A stretch of 64,000 nucleotides of DNA, from the NCBI RefSeq assembly GCF_024807615.1, contig NZ_JANUCJ010000001.1:496001-560000 (forward strand). The letters are read 5' to 3'. Position 1 is the first letter of the stretch. Each line of letters begins with the position of its first letter. The notes under the pieces were generated by a model that was not told where the DNA came from, did not search any database, and was given only the letters and a program-made list of their open reading frames with translations. Source of the stretch: Tsukamurella ocularis (GTDB lineage: Bacteria; Actinomycetota; Actinomycetes; Mycobacteriales; Mycobacteriaceae). The position numbers and the translations under genes are program-made. Below are positions 27,024-35,034 of the stretch, in pieces.

Positions 27024-27077
27024 ACGATGTTTTGGAGAGCATTTCCGCAGGTCGCGTTCTCCAAAACATCGTTCAAT
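27019..27077. repeat. 59-base palindromic element, copy A
   Basis: Perfect 20-base arms (ATTGAACGATGTTTTGGAGA at 27019-27038 and its reverse complement at 27058-27077) around a 19-base loop containing CCGCAGGTCG (27045-27054). A second copy in opposite orientation is at 47673-47731. Both flanking genes are convergent and take their TGA stops from its arms. It can act as a bidirectional terminator; the conserved loop suggests more. Confidence 0.88.
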
Positions 27078-27762
27078 CGGGGAGGTGGAGGGTCAGTGCC
27101 GGTTCGGCGGTGCTGAAGTCGACGACGGCGAGGCCGCGGCGGGCACCGTCGTACACCGTGGCGGTCACCATCGGGCCCGAGGCGAGGACCTTGCCCACCT
27201 GCAGTCCGCGCAGGTGCAGCAATTCGGCGGCCCGCCGTCGCCCCGCGCCGCCGACGCCGCGGACCCCTCCGAGGAAGCCCAGCGCGGCGCGCGACCCGAG
27301 GGTGCGGAACAGCCGGGGCCCGAGGAGCGCGCCCGCAGCGAGCCCACGCGGGCCGGAGAGCAGCAGCGCGGTGATCATGCCGCGCAGCTCCCAGTGCGCA
27401 TACAGACCTGTGATGGCGGCGCCACTGGGCCCGTCGGTCACGGTGTAGCGCAAGTGCATCGGGATGTGCAGCGTGACGCCCGTGCTCATCGTTGTATGCA
27501 CGGTGAGGTCACGGATCATGAGACCGCCGCTCTCGCCCGGGACGATGATGTCGTGCTCGACGTCGAAGACGATGCGGTTGGGCGCGATGAACATGTCGTA
27601 GAACCGCGCGATCGCCGCTGGATTCGTCTGCGGCAGCGGCCCGACCGGGTCGTGGACGGCACCCCCGGGCGCGAACAGCGCGGTCCAGGCATCCTTGTCG
27701 TGTGCCGCGACCGCGGCGGGAGACGCCTCCACTACCCGCCGGATCGCTTCGGTGCCAGGCAT
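27073..27762 (-). CDS. NTF2/KSI-like (SnoaL-fold) protein
   Basis: A 229-residue protein whose first 130 residues have the nuclear-transport-factor-2 / ketosteroid-isomerase-like fold (AWTALFAPGGAVHDPVGPLP, then IARFYDMFI and the sheet HIPMHLRYTV). The extra 90 residues are Gly/Arg-rich helices. Family members include steroid delta-isomerases, hydratases and non-enzymatic folds; I cannot assign the catalytic residues. It abuts the SDR gene upstream without a gap and is last in an operon starting at hsd4A. Its stop is inside the palindromic element. Confidence 0.75.
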   Translation of the reverse strand: MPGTEAIRRVVEASPAAVAAHDKDAWTALFAPGGAVHDPVGPLPQTNPAAIARFYDMFIAPNRIVFDVEHDIIVPGESGGLMIRDLTVHTTMSTGVTLHIPMHLRYTVTDGPSGAAITGLYAHWELRGMITALLLSGPRGLAAGALLGPRLFRTLGSRAALGFLGGVRGVGGAGRRRAAELLHLRGLQVGKVLASGPMVTATVYDGARRGLAVVDFSTAEPALTLHLPD

Positions 27763-28536
27763 CTACAGCTTCAGTGCGTGTGTCGCGGTGGCACCGCCGT
27801 CGGCGACGAACTCGGCGCCGGTGCTGTAGCTCGCCTCATCGGAGGCGACGAAGAGCACCAGCGCGGCGATCTCGTCGGCGCTGCCCTGCCGGCCGATCGG
27901 CAGGCGCTGCTTGAGCCAGTCGGTGGGCGGCTCGTTGCCGCCCAGGGCGTCGGTCACCATCGCGGTGTCGATCATGCCGGGATGCACCGAGTTGACGCGG
28001 ATACCGTACTGACCCAGCTCCATCGCCGCAGACTTGGTCATGCCGCGGATCGCGAATTTACTGGCGGTGTAGGCGGTCAGGTACGGCATGCCGCCCAGCC
28101 CCTCGACGGACGACGTGTTGACGATCGACCCACCGCCCGCGGTCTTCATCGGTTCCACAGCGGCACGCATGCCGAGGAAGCAGCCGAACTGGTTGATCCG
28201 GATCACGCGCTCGTAGTCGGCGAGGGCGGTCTGCTCCAGGGCCGAGAAGAAGAGCACGCCGGCGTTGTTGACCAGCACGTCGAGTCCGCCGAAGCGCTCC
28301 TGCACCTCGGCGACCGCGGCGGCCCAGTCGTCCTCGCTCGTCACGTCGAGGCGGCGGTACACCGCGGCGTCGCCGAGCTCGGCGGCGAACGCCTCGCCCT
28401 GCTCATCCAGGACATCGCCGAGCAGCACCTGCGCACCCTCGGCGACGAACCTCCGCGCGACCGCGGCGCCCTGACCGCGGGCGGCACCCGTAACGAGCGC
28501 ACGCTTCCCGCTGAGCCGTCCAGTCGAGTTCGTCAT
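27763..28536 (-). CDS. SDR, 3-alpha/20-beta-hydroxysteroid dehydrogenase-like
   Basis: A 257-residue classical SDR: NAD-binding TGAARGQGAAVARRF near residue 17, NNAG near 90, catalytic Ser (NTSSVEG) and Y-T-A-S-K near 150. It resembles the FabG3/Rv2002 type described as 20-beta-hydroxysteroid dehydrogenase. Operon position between hsd4A and a KSI-like gene supports action on a steroid, perhaps an oxo/hydroxy step on the nucleus. Two bases separate it from hsd4A and none from the next gene. Confidence 0.82.
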   Translation of the reverse strand: MTNSTGRLSGKRALVTGAARGQGAAVARRFVAEGAQVLLGDVLDEQGEAFAAELGDAAVYRRLDVTSEDDWAAAVAEVQERFGGLDVLVNNAGVLFFSALEQTALADYERVIRINQFGCFLGMRAAVEPMKTAGGGSIVNTSSVEGLGGMPYLTAYTASKFAIRGMTKSAAMELGQYGIRVNSVHPGMIDTAMVTDALGGNEPPTDWLKQRLPIGRQGSADEIAALVLFVASDEASYSTGAEFVADGGATATHALKL

Positions 28537-28538
28537 GA

Positions 28539-29429
28539 TCAGCCCTCCAGCTGTGCTGCGACGAACATGCGGTCGTCGCGGTCCGCGAAGTAGCCGCCCA
28601 CGGCGGCGGCGAGATCGGCCTCATCCCACTGGCCGCCGTCGGCGTCGAAACGCGCCTCCAGGCGCGGCGGCGCCATCAGCGCGACCATGCCGCCGTGCAC
28701 CACGAAAACCTGCCCGTTGACGCGGACGGCCTCGGGGCCGGCGAGAAATCGCACAAAGCGAGCAACATGATCAACGGACAGCGGGTCCACCGCGCTCTCA
28801 GGGGCGGCGTCGAAGACACCCTCCGTCATTGCAGTCCGGGCGCGAGGACAGATCGCGTTGGCACGCACGCCGTAGCGGCCGAGGCCCCGCGCCGTGGCGA
28901 TGGTGAGCGCGGCGATTCCCGCCTTCGCGGCGGCGTAGTTGGGCTGCCCGACGGAGCCGAACAGGAACGCCTCCGAGGAGGTGTTGATCACGCGGCCGTA
29001 GACCTCGCCACCGGACGCCTTCGCGGCGTCGCGCCAGTACGCGGACACATTGCGGGAGAGCAGGAAGTGCCCGCGCAGGTGCACTCGGACGACGGAGTCG
29101 AACTCCTCGTCGGTCATCGAGAAGATCATCTTGTCGCGGCAGAAACCCGCGTTGTTGACCACGATGTGCACGCCGCCCAGCCGCTGCGCCGCGGCCATGA
29201 GCGCGTCGGCCGTCTCCCGGTCACCCGAGTCCCCCAGGACAAGCTCGGCGCGGCCGCCGGCGGACCGGATCCGCGCGACCACCTCCTCGGCCGCGGGCGA
29301 GACGTCGCCCACCACGACGGCGGCGCCGCCGCGGGCCAGCGCCAGCGCTTCGGCGCGACCCAGGCCGGCCCCCGCACCGGTCACGATCGCCACCTTGCCG
29401 TCCAGGCTCGCCACCTCTGCCCGCGTCAT
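28539..29429 (-). CDS. hsd4A: SDR of the Hsd4A/ChsB1 type
   Basis: A 296-residue SDR. Rossmann motif VTGAGAGLGRAEALALARGG at residues 17-36, NNAGFCRDKM near 93, catalytic region INTSSEAFLFGSVGQPNYAA with Tyr-x-x-x-Lys, then GVRANAICPRARTAMTEGVF. This wording is that of Hsd4A (17-beta-hydroxysteroid / 3-hydroxyacyl-CoA dehydrogenase of the cholesterol side chain; ChsB1 in M. tuberculosis). It faces away from fadE26 with KstR boxes between, as expected for the first beta-oxidation cycle. Confidence 0.75.
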   Translation of the reverse strand: MTRAEVASLDGKVAIVTGAGAGLGRAEALALARGGAAVVVGDVSPAAEEVVARIRSAGGRAELVLGDSGDRETADALMAAAQRLGGVHIVVNNAGFCRDKMIFSMTDEEFDSVVRVHLRGHFLLSRNVSAYWRDAAKASGGEVYGRVINTSSEAFLFGSVGQPNYAAAKAGIAALTIATARGLGRYGVRANAICPRARTAMTEGVFDAAPESAVDPLSVDHVARFVRFLAGPEAVRVNGQVFVVHGGMVALMAPPRLEARFDADGGQWDEADLAAAVGGYFADRDDRMFVAAQLEG

Positions 29430-29446
29430 CTGCCACCCTTCGATGT

Positions 29447-29460
29447 AGGAACCTGTTCCA
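29447..29460 (-). promoter_or_regulatory. KstR box before hsd4A
   Basis: AGGAACCTGTTCCA (plus strand) contains the perfect core GGAACCTGTTCC; only one outer fixed base differs from TnnAACnnGTTnnA. It lies 17 bases upstream of the hsd4A ATG. A second box for fadE26 is 66 bases away, so the divergent pair has one box each. Confidence 0.75.
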
Positions 29461-29526
29461 CAACGGAGCCTGCGCTCCCTCTCCTGAGGAAAATACCGCC
29501 GACAGCGCCGTTCCGTTCCGCTTTTC

Positions 29527-29544
29527 TAGAACTTGTTCTACAGT
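29527..29544 (+). promoter_or_regulatory. KstR box fused to the -10 of fadE26
   Basis: TAGAACTTGTTCTA (29527-29540) is a full match. Its last TA begins TACAGT (29539-29544), followed by six bases and the ATG at 29551. No ribosome site exists, so a leaderless mRNA is likely. Confidence 0.85.
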
Positions 29545-29550
29545 GGCGCC

Positions 29551-30732
29551 ATGCGGATCGACTATGCGCCGGAACAGCAGGAGCTGCGTGCCGAGCTGCG
29601 TGCGTACTTCGCCCAGCTGATGACCCCCGAGCGTCGCGAGGCCCTGCTCGGGCCGGGCGGCGAATACGGCGACGGGGAGGTGTACAAGGAGATCACGCGG
29701 ACCCTCGGCAAGGACGGCTGGCTCGCGATCGGCTGGCCCGAGGAGTTCGGCGGCCAGGCCCGGCCCATGCTCGACCAGCTGATCTTCACCGACGAGGCCG
29801 CCGTCGCCGGCGTGCCCGTCCCCTTCCTCACGGTGAACACCGTGGGTCCTGCGATCATGGCCGGCGGCACCGCGGAGCAGAAGGCCGAGTTGCTGCCGAG
29901 CATCGCCGCCGGCGAGACCCACTTCTCCATCGGCTACTCCGAGCCCGAGGCTGGCACCGACCTCGCCGCCCTGCGCACCCGTGCGGTCCGCGACGGCGAC
30001 GACTTCGTCATCAACGGCCAGAAGATGTGGACCTCGCTCATCGAGTACGCGGACTACATCTGGCTCGCCGCGCGGACGGACCCCGAGGCGCAGCGCCACC
30101 GCGGCGTCTCGATCCTCGTCGTGCCGACCGACCGCGAGGGCTTCTCCTGGACGAAGGTGCACACCGTCGCCGGGCCGGGCACCTCCGCCACCTACTACGA
30201 GGACGTCCGGGTGCCGGCCACTTCGGTGGTCGGCGAACTCCACGGCGGCTGGAAGCTCATCACCAACCAGCTCAACCACGAGCGGGTGGCGCTGACGTCC
30301 GCGGCGCCCCTGCTCGACTCGGAGCGCCAGGTGCGGCACTGGGCGCAGAACACCAAGCTGGCCGACGGTACGCGCGTGATCGACGCCGAGTGGGTGCAGA
30401 CCCACCTCGCCCGCGTCTACGCCCACGCCCAGTACCTCAAGCTGCGGAACTGGAAGATCGCCTGGGCCGCGGACCACAGCGAGCTCGGCCCCGCCGACGC
30501 CTCCGCCACCAAGGTCTTCGGCACCGAGTACGCGACCGAGGGCTACCGCCTGCTGATGGAGGTGCTGGGCAGCGCCGGCATCATCCGCGCGAAGTCGCCG
30601 GGCACGCTATTGCGAGGACGGATCGAACGGCTGCACCGCAGTTCGCTGATCCTCACCTTCGGCGGCGGCACCAACGAGATCCAGCGCGACCTGATCGCGG
30701 GTGCCGGACTGCACCTGCCCGTGAGCCGCTGA
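29551..30732 (+). CDS. fadE26: acyl-CoA dehydrogenase FadE26 (ChsE4)
   Basis: A 393-residue acyl-CoA dehydrogenase nearly collinear with M. tuberculosis FadE26 (MRIDYAPEQQELRAELRAYF, LMTPERREAL, YSEPEAGTDLAALRT, the end LILTFGGGTNEIQRDL). FadE26 and FadE27 form the alpha2beta2 enzyme ChsE4-ChsE5 that introduces the first double bond into the C8 side chain of 3-oxocholestenoyl-CoA. The ATG at 29551 is preferred over the TTG at 29533, which lies inside the KstR box. fadE27 follows after 15 bases. Confidence 0.93.
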   Translation: MRIDYAPEQQELRAELRAYFAQLMTPERREALLGPGGEYGDGEVYKEITRTLGKDGWLAIGWPEEFGGQARPMLDQLIFTDEAAVAGVPVPFLTVNTVGPAIMAGGTAEQKAELLPSIAAGETHFSIGYSEPEAGTDLAALRTRAVRDGDDFVINGQKMWTSLIEYADYIWLAARTDPEAQRHRGVSILVVPTDREGFSWTKVHTVAGPGTSATYYEDVRVPATSVVGELHGGWKLITNQLNHERVALTSAAPLLDSERQVRHWAQNTKLADGTRVIDAEWVQTHLARVYAHAQYLKLRNWKIAWAADHSELGPADASATKVFGTEYATEGYRLLMEVLGSAGIIRAKSPGTLLRGRIERLHRSSLILTFGGGTNEIQRDLIAGAGLHLPVSR

Positions 30733-30747
30733 GGCGAAGGAGGACCC

Positions 30748-31830
30748 ATGGACTTCACCGTTCCCGAGGCGCAGACCGACCTCGCCGCGCTCACGCGACG
30801 GATCGCCGAGGACTGGTTCGCGAAGAACCCCAAGCCCGGCGATTCGGGCTTCTCCCGTGACCTGTGGGCCGTGCTGGCCCGGTCCGGCGTCCTCGACGCG
30901 GCGCTGCCCGCGACGGTCGGCGGCGGCGGTCTCGGCCTCACCGCGCACGCCGCGGTCCTCGCCGAGCTCGGTCGCACCGTCGCCCCCGCGCCGTACCTCG
31001 ACACGATCCTCGTCGGCGCCGAGATCCTCGCCGAGTACGGCACGCCGGAGCAGATCGAGAAGTGGCTCGTCCCGGTGCTGCGGGGCGCCGACACCGTCGC
31101 GATCGTGCTCGGCGACGAGCACACCGGCTTCACTGCCACCGCCTCCGCCGACGGCTGGCGGCTCAACGGCGCGCAGACCGCGGTCTCGTCGGCCGCCTTC
31201 GCCGACACCCTACTGGTGGAGGCGGCCACGGTGGACGGCCCGGCGATGTTCCTGCTCCCCCGAGAGGCCAAGGGCATCAGCATCACCCGGCAGCACGTGG
31301 TGAACGGGTCCGACACCGCCCTCGTGGAGGCCGCCGCCGTACCGCTCCCGCGCGAGTCCCGGCTCGCCGGCGAGGGCGCACCCGCCCGCGCCCGTCGTCT
31401 CGCGACCATCGGCTGGTGCGCCCTGCAGGCCGGCATCACCGAGCGCGCCCTCGAACTGACCGCCGACTACGCCCGCACCCGCGAGCAGTTCGGCAAGCAG
31501 ATCGGCAGCTTCCAGGCGGTGCGCCAGCGCCTCGCCGACGCGTACATCGACGTCGAGGCGGTCCGCCTCACCGTGCTCGAGGCCGCCTGGCGCGAGTCCG
31601 AGGGCCTCGACGCCGCAGCCGAGATCGCCACCGCCAAGTTCTGGGCCGCCGAGGCCGGGCACCGCGTGGCGCACACCACCGTCCACGTGCACGGCGGCGT
31701 CGGCATCGACACAGATCACCCCACCCATCGCTACTTCGTGGCGGCCAAGCGCGCGGAGTTCGCGCTCGGCGGCGCGACGGCCCATCTCCGCGCCCTCGGC
31801 GCGACCCTCGCCGGAAGGAATCCCGCATGA
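30748..31830 (+). CDS. fadE27: acyl-CoA dehydrogenase FadE27 (ChsE5)
   Basis: A 360-residue acyl-CoA dehydrogenase, partner of FadE26. Typical segments: MDFTVPEAQTDLAALTRRI, YARTREQFGKQIGSFQAVRQ, AEAGHRVAHTTVHVHGGVG and TDHPTHRYFVAAKRAEFALG, all as in mycobacterial FadE27. In the heterotetramer the two subunits share the FAD sites. Ribosome site AAGGAGG; the stop overlaps the GMC gene (ATGA). Confidence 0.92.
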   Translation: MDFTVPEAQTDLAALTRRIAEDWFAKNPKPGDSGFSRDLWAVLARSGVLDAALPATVGGGGLGLTAHAAVLAELGRTVAPAPYLDTILVGAEILAEYGTPEQIEKWLVPVLRGADTVAIVLGDEHTGFTATASADGWRLNGAQTAVSSAAFADTLLVEAATVDGPAMFLLPREAKGISITRQHVVNGSDTALVEAAAVPLPRESRLAGEGAPARARRLATIGWCALQAGITERALELTADYARTREQFGKQIGSFQAVRQRLADAYIDVEAVRLTVLEAAWRESEGLDAAAEIATAKFWAAEAGHRVAHTTVHVHGGVGIDTDHPTHRYFVAAKRAEFALGGATAHLRALGATLAGRNPA

Positions 31831-33470
31831 TCCGCAAGCCGTACAAGACCGCGACCAGCGCGCTCGCGCCGAACGAGGCCGTCGACTACATCGTCATCGG
31901 TTCCGGCAGCGCCGGTTCGGTGGTGGCCGGCCGCCTGGCCGACACCGGTGCGACCGTCGCGCTGCTCGAGGCCGGCCGCAACGACAACACCCGGCTCGCC
32001 CAGGTACCGGGCATGATCTCGATGGTCCACACAGTGCCGCAGCTCAAGGCCCGGGTCGCGTGGAAGCAGTACTCGGTCCCGCAGAAGTTCGCCAACGATC
32101 GCCGGATCCCGATGACGCGCGGCAAGATCCTCGGCGGCTCGAGTTCGATCAACGGCATGCTCTTCGTGCGCGGCAACCGCGCGAACTACGACTCATGGGC
32201 CGCCGAGGGCGCGACCGGCTGGGACTACGAAGGCGTCCTCCCGGCGTTCAAGCGGCTCGAGAATTGGGAGGACGGCGCGACCGACCTCCGCGGTGCCGGC
32301 GGCCCCATCGAGGTCACACGTCAGCAGCACCTCACGGCGGCCACCCGGTCGTACATGCAGGCCCTGTCCTCCGCCCTCGACACACCGGTCATCGAGGACT
32401 ACAACGGCCCCTCCCAGGAGGGCGTCAGCGTCTTCCAGCAGAGCGCCTCGGGCGGAACGCGGTTCAGCTCCGCGCACGGCTACCTCCGCGGCGCGCGACC
32501 GAACCTGCGGGTGCACGTGAACGCGCACGTCAAGCGGGTCGTCATCGAGAACGGCCGGGCCACCGGCGTCGAGGTGCTCGACGGGAACTCGGTCACCACC
32601 ATCCGCGCGAATCGTGAGGTCATCGTCTCCGGCGGTGTGATCGGCACCCCGCAGATCCTCATGCTGTCCGGCATCGGGCCGGGCGCGCACCTGCGGGAGA
32701 AAGGGATCGACGTCCACGCGGACCTGCCCGTGGGGCAGAACCTGCACGACCACCTCTTCGTCCCGCTGACCTTCCTCATGAAGGACGCGGTGCACAAGGG
32801 CACCCCGCCGTACTTCGCGAAGGGCCTGCTCCAGGAGTGGCGCAAGCCCGGCGAGAGTTTCATGGCCAACACGGTCTTCGACGCCGCCGCCTTCGTGCGC
32901 ACGTCGTACGCGAAGGACATCCCCGACCTGCAGATCCACTGCCTGCCGTGGAACTACCCGACGCCCAACCAGGACGCCGACAAGCTGCACATGGTGGATC
33001 CGCGACCGGGCCTGACGATCCTGCCCACGCTGATCTACCCGCAGAGCCGTGGCGAGCTGCGCCTCAATTCGGCGGATCCGTTGGAGCAGCCGTTGATCGA
33101 CCCCGGCTACCTCTCCGATCCGCAGGACACCGAGGTGCTCATGGAGGGCATCGGCATGATCCGCGAGGTCATGCGCCACCCGTCGGTCGCGCCGATGGTG
33201 AGCGAGGAGTTCACCCCCGGCGCCGCCTACACGGACGACGCCGCCCTGCGCCGCGAGCTGCCGAACCGCGTGCACTCGGTGTACCACCCGGTGGGCACCT
33301 GCCGGATGGGCACCGACGAGCGCGCGGTCGTCGATCCGCAGTTGCGCGTCAATGGGATCGAGGGGCTGCGCGTCGCGGACGCCTCGATCATGCCGTCTAT
33401 CACCGGCGGCAACACGAACGCGCCGTCGTACATGATCGGCGAGATGTGCGCGCGGTTCCTCGGCGCCTGA
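31827..33470 (+). CDS. GMC-family FAD oxidoreductase within the sterol side-chain operon
   Basis: A 547-residue glucose-methanol-choline oxidoreductase of the choline-dehydrogenase branch. FAD motif YIVIGSGSAGSVVAGRLADT near residue 25, GMC signature 1 (GGSSSINGMLFVRGNRANYD) near 100, signature 2 (GGVIGTPQILMLSGIGP) near 270, and the catalytic His/Asn pair in YHPVGTCRMG and GGNTNAPSYM. No signal peptide. It is not the secreted cholesterol oxidase type. Its overlap with fadE27 and one-base gap to fadD17 imply a sterol alcohol or aldehyde as substrate (inference). The frame is open 321 codons upstream through fadE27; only the ATG at 31827 is reasonable. Confidence 0.9.
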   Translation: MIRKPYKTATSALAPNEAVDYIVIGSGSAGSVVAGRLADTGATVALLEAGRNDNTRLAQVPGMISMVHTVPQLKARVAWKQYSVPQKFANDRRIPMTRGKILGGSSSINGMLFVRGNRANYDSWAAEGATGWDYEGVLPAFKRLENWEDGATDLRGAGGPIEVTRQQHLTAATRSYMQALSSALDTPVIEDYNGPSQEGVSVFQQSASGGTRFSSAHGYLRGARPNLRVHVNAHVKRVVIENGRATGVEVLDGNSVTTIRANREVIVSGGVIGTPQILMLSGIGPGAHLREKGIDVHADLPVGQNLHDHLFVPLTFLMKDAVHKGTPPYFAKGLLQEWRKPGESFMANTVFDAAAFVRTSYAKDIPDLQIHCLPWNYPTPNQDADKLHMVDPRPGLTILPTLIYPQSRGELRLNSADPLEQPLIDPGYLSDPQDTEVLMEGIGMIREVMRHPSVAPMVSEEFTPGAAYTDDAALRRELPNRVHSVYHPVGTCRMGTDERAVVDPQLRVNGIEGLRVADASIMPSITGGNTNAPSYMIGEMCARFLGA

Positions 33471-33471
33471 G

Positions 33472-35034
33472 ATGAGCGACGCTCGCTCGCAGTCGCTTCC
33501 GACGGTCGCCGACCTGCTCCGCGCCCGCGCCGACGATCCCGGCGCGGGCCTGCAGGCCGGCGACCGCACGTGGAGCTGGGCGGAGCACGTCGCGGCGTCC
33601 TCAGTCTGCGCCGCCGTCCTGCGGGATCTTCTGCCCGACGGAGCCCCACCGCACGTCGGCGTGCTCGCCGATAACGTCCCCGAGTTCTCGCTTCTGCTGG
33701 GCGCGGCGGCTCTGTCGGGCGCGGTCGTCGTGGGGCTCAATCCGACCCGTCGCGGCGCCGCCCTCGCCCGAGACGTCGCACTCGCCGACTGCGGCGTCGT
33801 CCTCACGCAGGGCCGGCACGCGGCGATCCTCGACGGCCTCGACCTCGACGTCCCGGTCATCGATCTCGACGGTCCGCGCTGGGCCGCGCTCCTCGACACG
33901 CACGCGGACGCCCCGTTGCCGAGAGCCGACGTGACCGCGGACAGCCTGCTCGCCCTCGTCTTCACCTCCGGCACCAGCGGCGAGCCGAAGGCCGTGCAGG
34001 CCACGCACGGCAAGTTCACCGGCGCGGGCATCATGCTGGCGCAGCGGTTCGGATTGAGCGGTGCCGACACCGCCTACGTCGCGATGCCGTTCTTCCACTC
34101 CAACGCGCTCCTCGCCGGATGGGCGGTGGCCGTGGCCGCCGGCGCGACCGTCGCCCTGGCCGAGCGCTTCTCGGCGTCGGGCTTCCTCGCCGACGTGCGC
34201 CGGTACGGCGCCACGTACGCGAACTACGTCGGTACGCCGCTCGCCTACATCCTCGCCACCGAGGAGCGTCCCGACGACGCCGACAATCCGCTGCGCGTCC
34301 TGTACGGCAACGAGGGCCGCGCCGAGGATATCGCCGCTTTCGCCCGACGCTTCGGCTGCCGTGTCCAGGACGGCTACGGCTCGTCGGAGAACGGCGTCGC
34401 GATCGCCCGCACCCCGGACACCCCGCCCGCCGCTCTCGGCCCGCTGCCCGACGGGGTCGCCGTGTGGAAGCCGGGCACCTCGATCGAGTGCCCGCGTGCC
34501 GAGACCGCCCCGGACGGAACGCTCCGCAACGCCGACGACGCGATCGGCGAACTCGTGAACACCGCGGGCACCGGCGGGTTCTCGGGCTACTACAACGATC
34601 CGGCCGCCGACGCCGCCCGCTCGGACGGCGGCGTCTACCGCACAGGCGATCTCGCGTACGTCGACGAGGCGGGCTACGTCCACTTCGCCGGCCGCACCGG
34701 CGACTGGATACGGGTGGGCGGCGAGAACCTGGGCGTCGCGCCGATCGAGCGCGCTCTCCTGCGCCACCCCGCGGTCGCGGAGGCCGCGGTCTACGGGCTG
34801 CCGGATCACGTCGGCGATCAGGTGGCGGCGGCGCTCGTCCTCGCACCTGGCGCGGAACTCAATCCAGCGGACTTCGCAGCGTTCCTCCGCGCGCAGCCGG
34901 ACCTCGGACCGCGGCAGTACCCGCGCCGCTGGCGGATCGTCCATGAGCTGCCGCGCACACCGTCGTTCAAGGTGCTCCGCCGCGCCCTGGTCGCCGACGG
35001 GATCGACGCCACCGCACCGCTACCCGGGCAGTAG
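33472..35034 (+). CDS. fadD17: steroid-CoA ligase FadD17
   Basis: A 520-residue acyl-CoA synthetase. AMP-binding P-loop LVFTSGTSGEPKAV near residue 160, GYGSSENGV near 303, RTGDLAYVDEAGYVHFAGRT and the hinge G-G-E-N near 420, and the catalytic Lys in PSFKVLRR near 504. FadD17 follows fadE26-fadE27 in M. tuberculosis and activates C5-C8 steroid side-chain acids. The gene starts one base after the GMC stop; its last 15 bases overlap the end of ligB, which runs the other way. Confidence 0.86.
   Translation: MSDARSQSLPTVADLLRARADDPGAGLQAGDRTWSWAEHVAASSVCAAVLRDLLPDGAPPHVGVLADNVPEFSLLLGAAALSGAVVVGLNPTRRGAALARDVALADCGVVLTQGRHAAILDGLDLDVPVIDLDGPRWAALLDTHADAPLPRADVTADSLLALVFTSGTSGEPKAVQATHGKFTGAGIMLAQRFGLSGADTAYVAMPFFHSNALLAGWAVAVAAGATVALAERFSASGFLADVRRYGATYANYVGTPLAYILATEERPDDADNPLRVLYGNEGRAEDIAAFARRFGCRVQDGYGSSENGVAIARTPDTPPAALGPLPDGVAVWKPGTSIECPRAETAPDGTLRNADDAIGELVNTAGTGGFSGYYNDPAADAARSDGGVYRTGDLAYVDEAGYVHFAGRTGDWIRVGGENLGVAPIERALLRHPAVAEAAVYGLPDHVGDQVAAALVLAPGAELNPADFAAFLRAQPDLGPRQYPRRWRIVHELPRTPSFKVLRRALVADGIDATAPLPGQ

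Noticed and set aside
27019-27077. Short peptides (LNDVLE…) readable on both strands of the 59-base element and similar between its two copies
   Set aside because: The similarity follows from the palindrome; no start or ribosome site supports translation, and the arm changes preserve base pairing rather than codons.
30864-33470. An 868-codon open frame that looks like a fusion running into the GMC oxidoreductase
   Set aside because: The first 321 codons are an Arg/Pro-rich shadow of fadE27 in another frame; the real start is the ATG at 31827. The same holds for the long frames through hsaG/hsaF (22337-24328) and ltp4/ltp3 (50344-52635).
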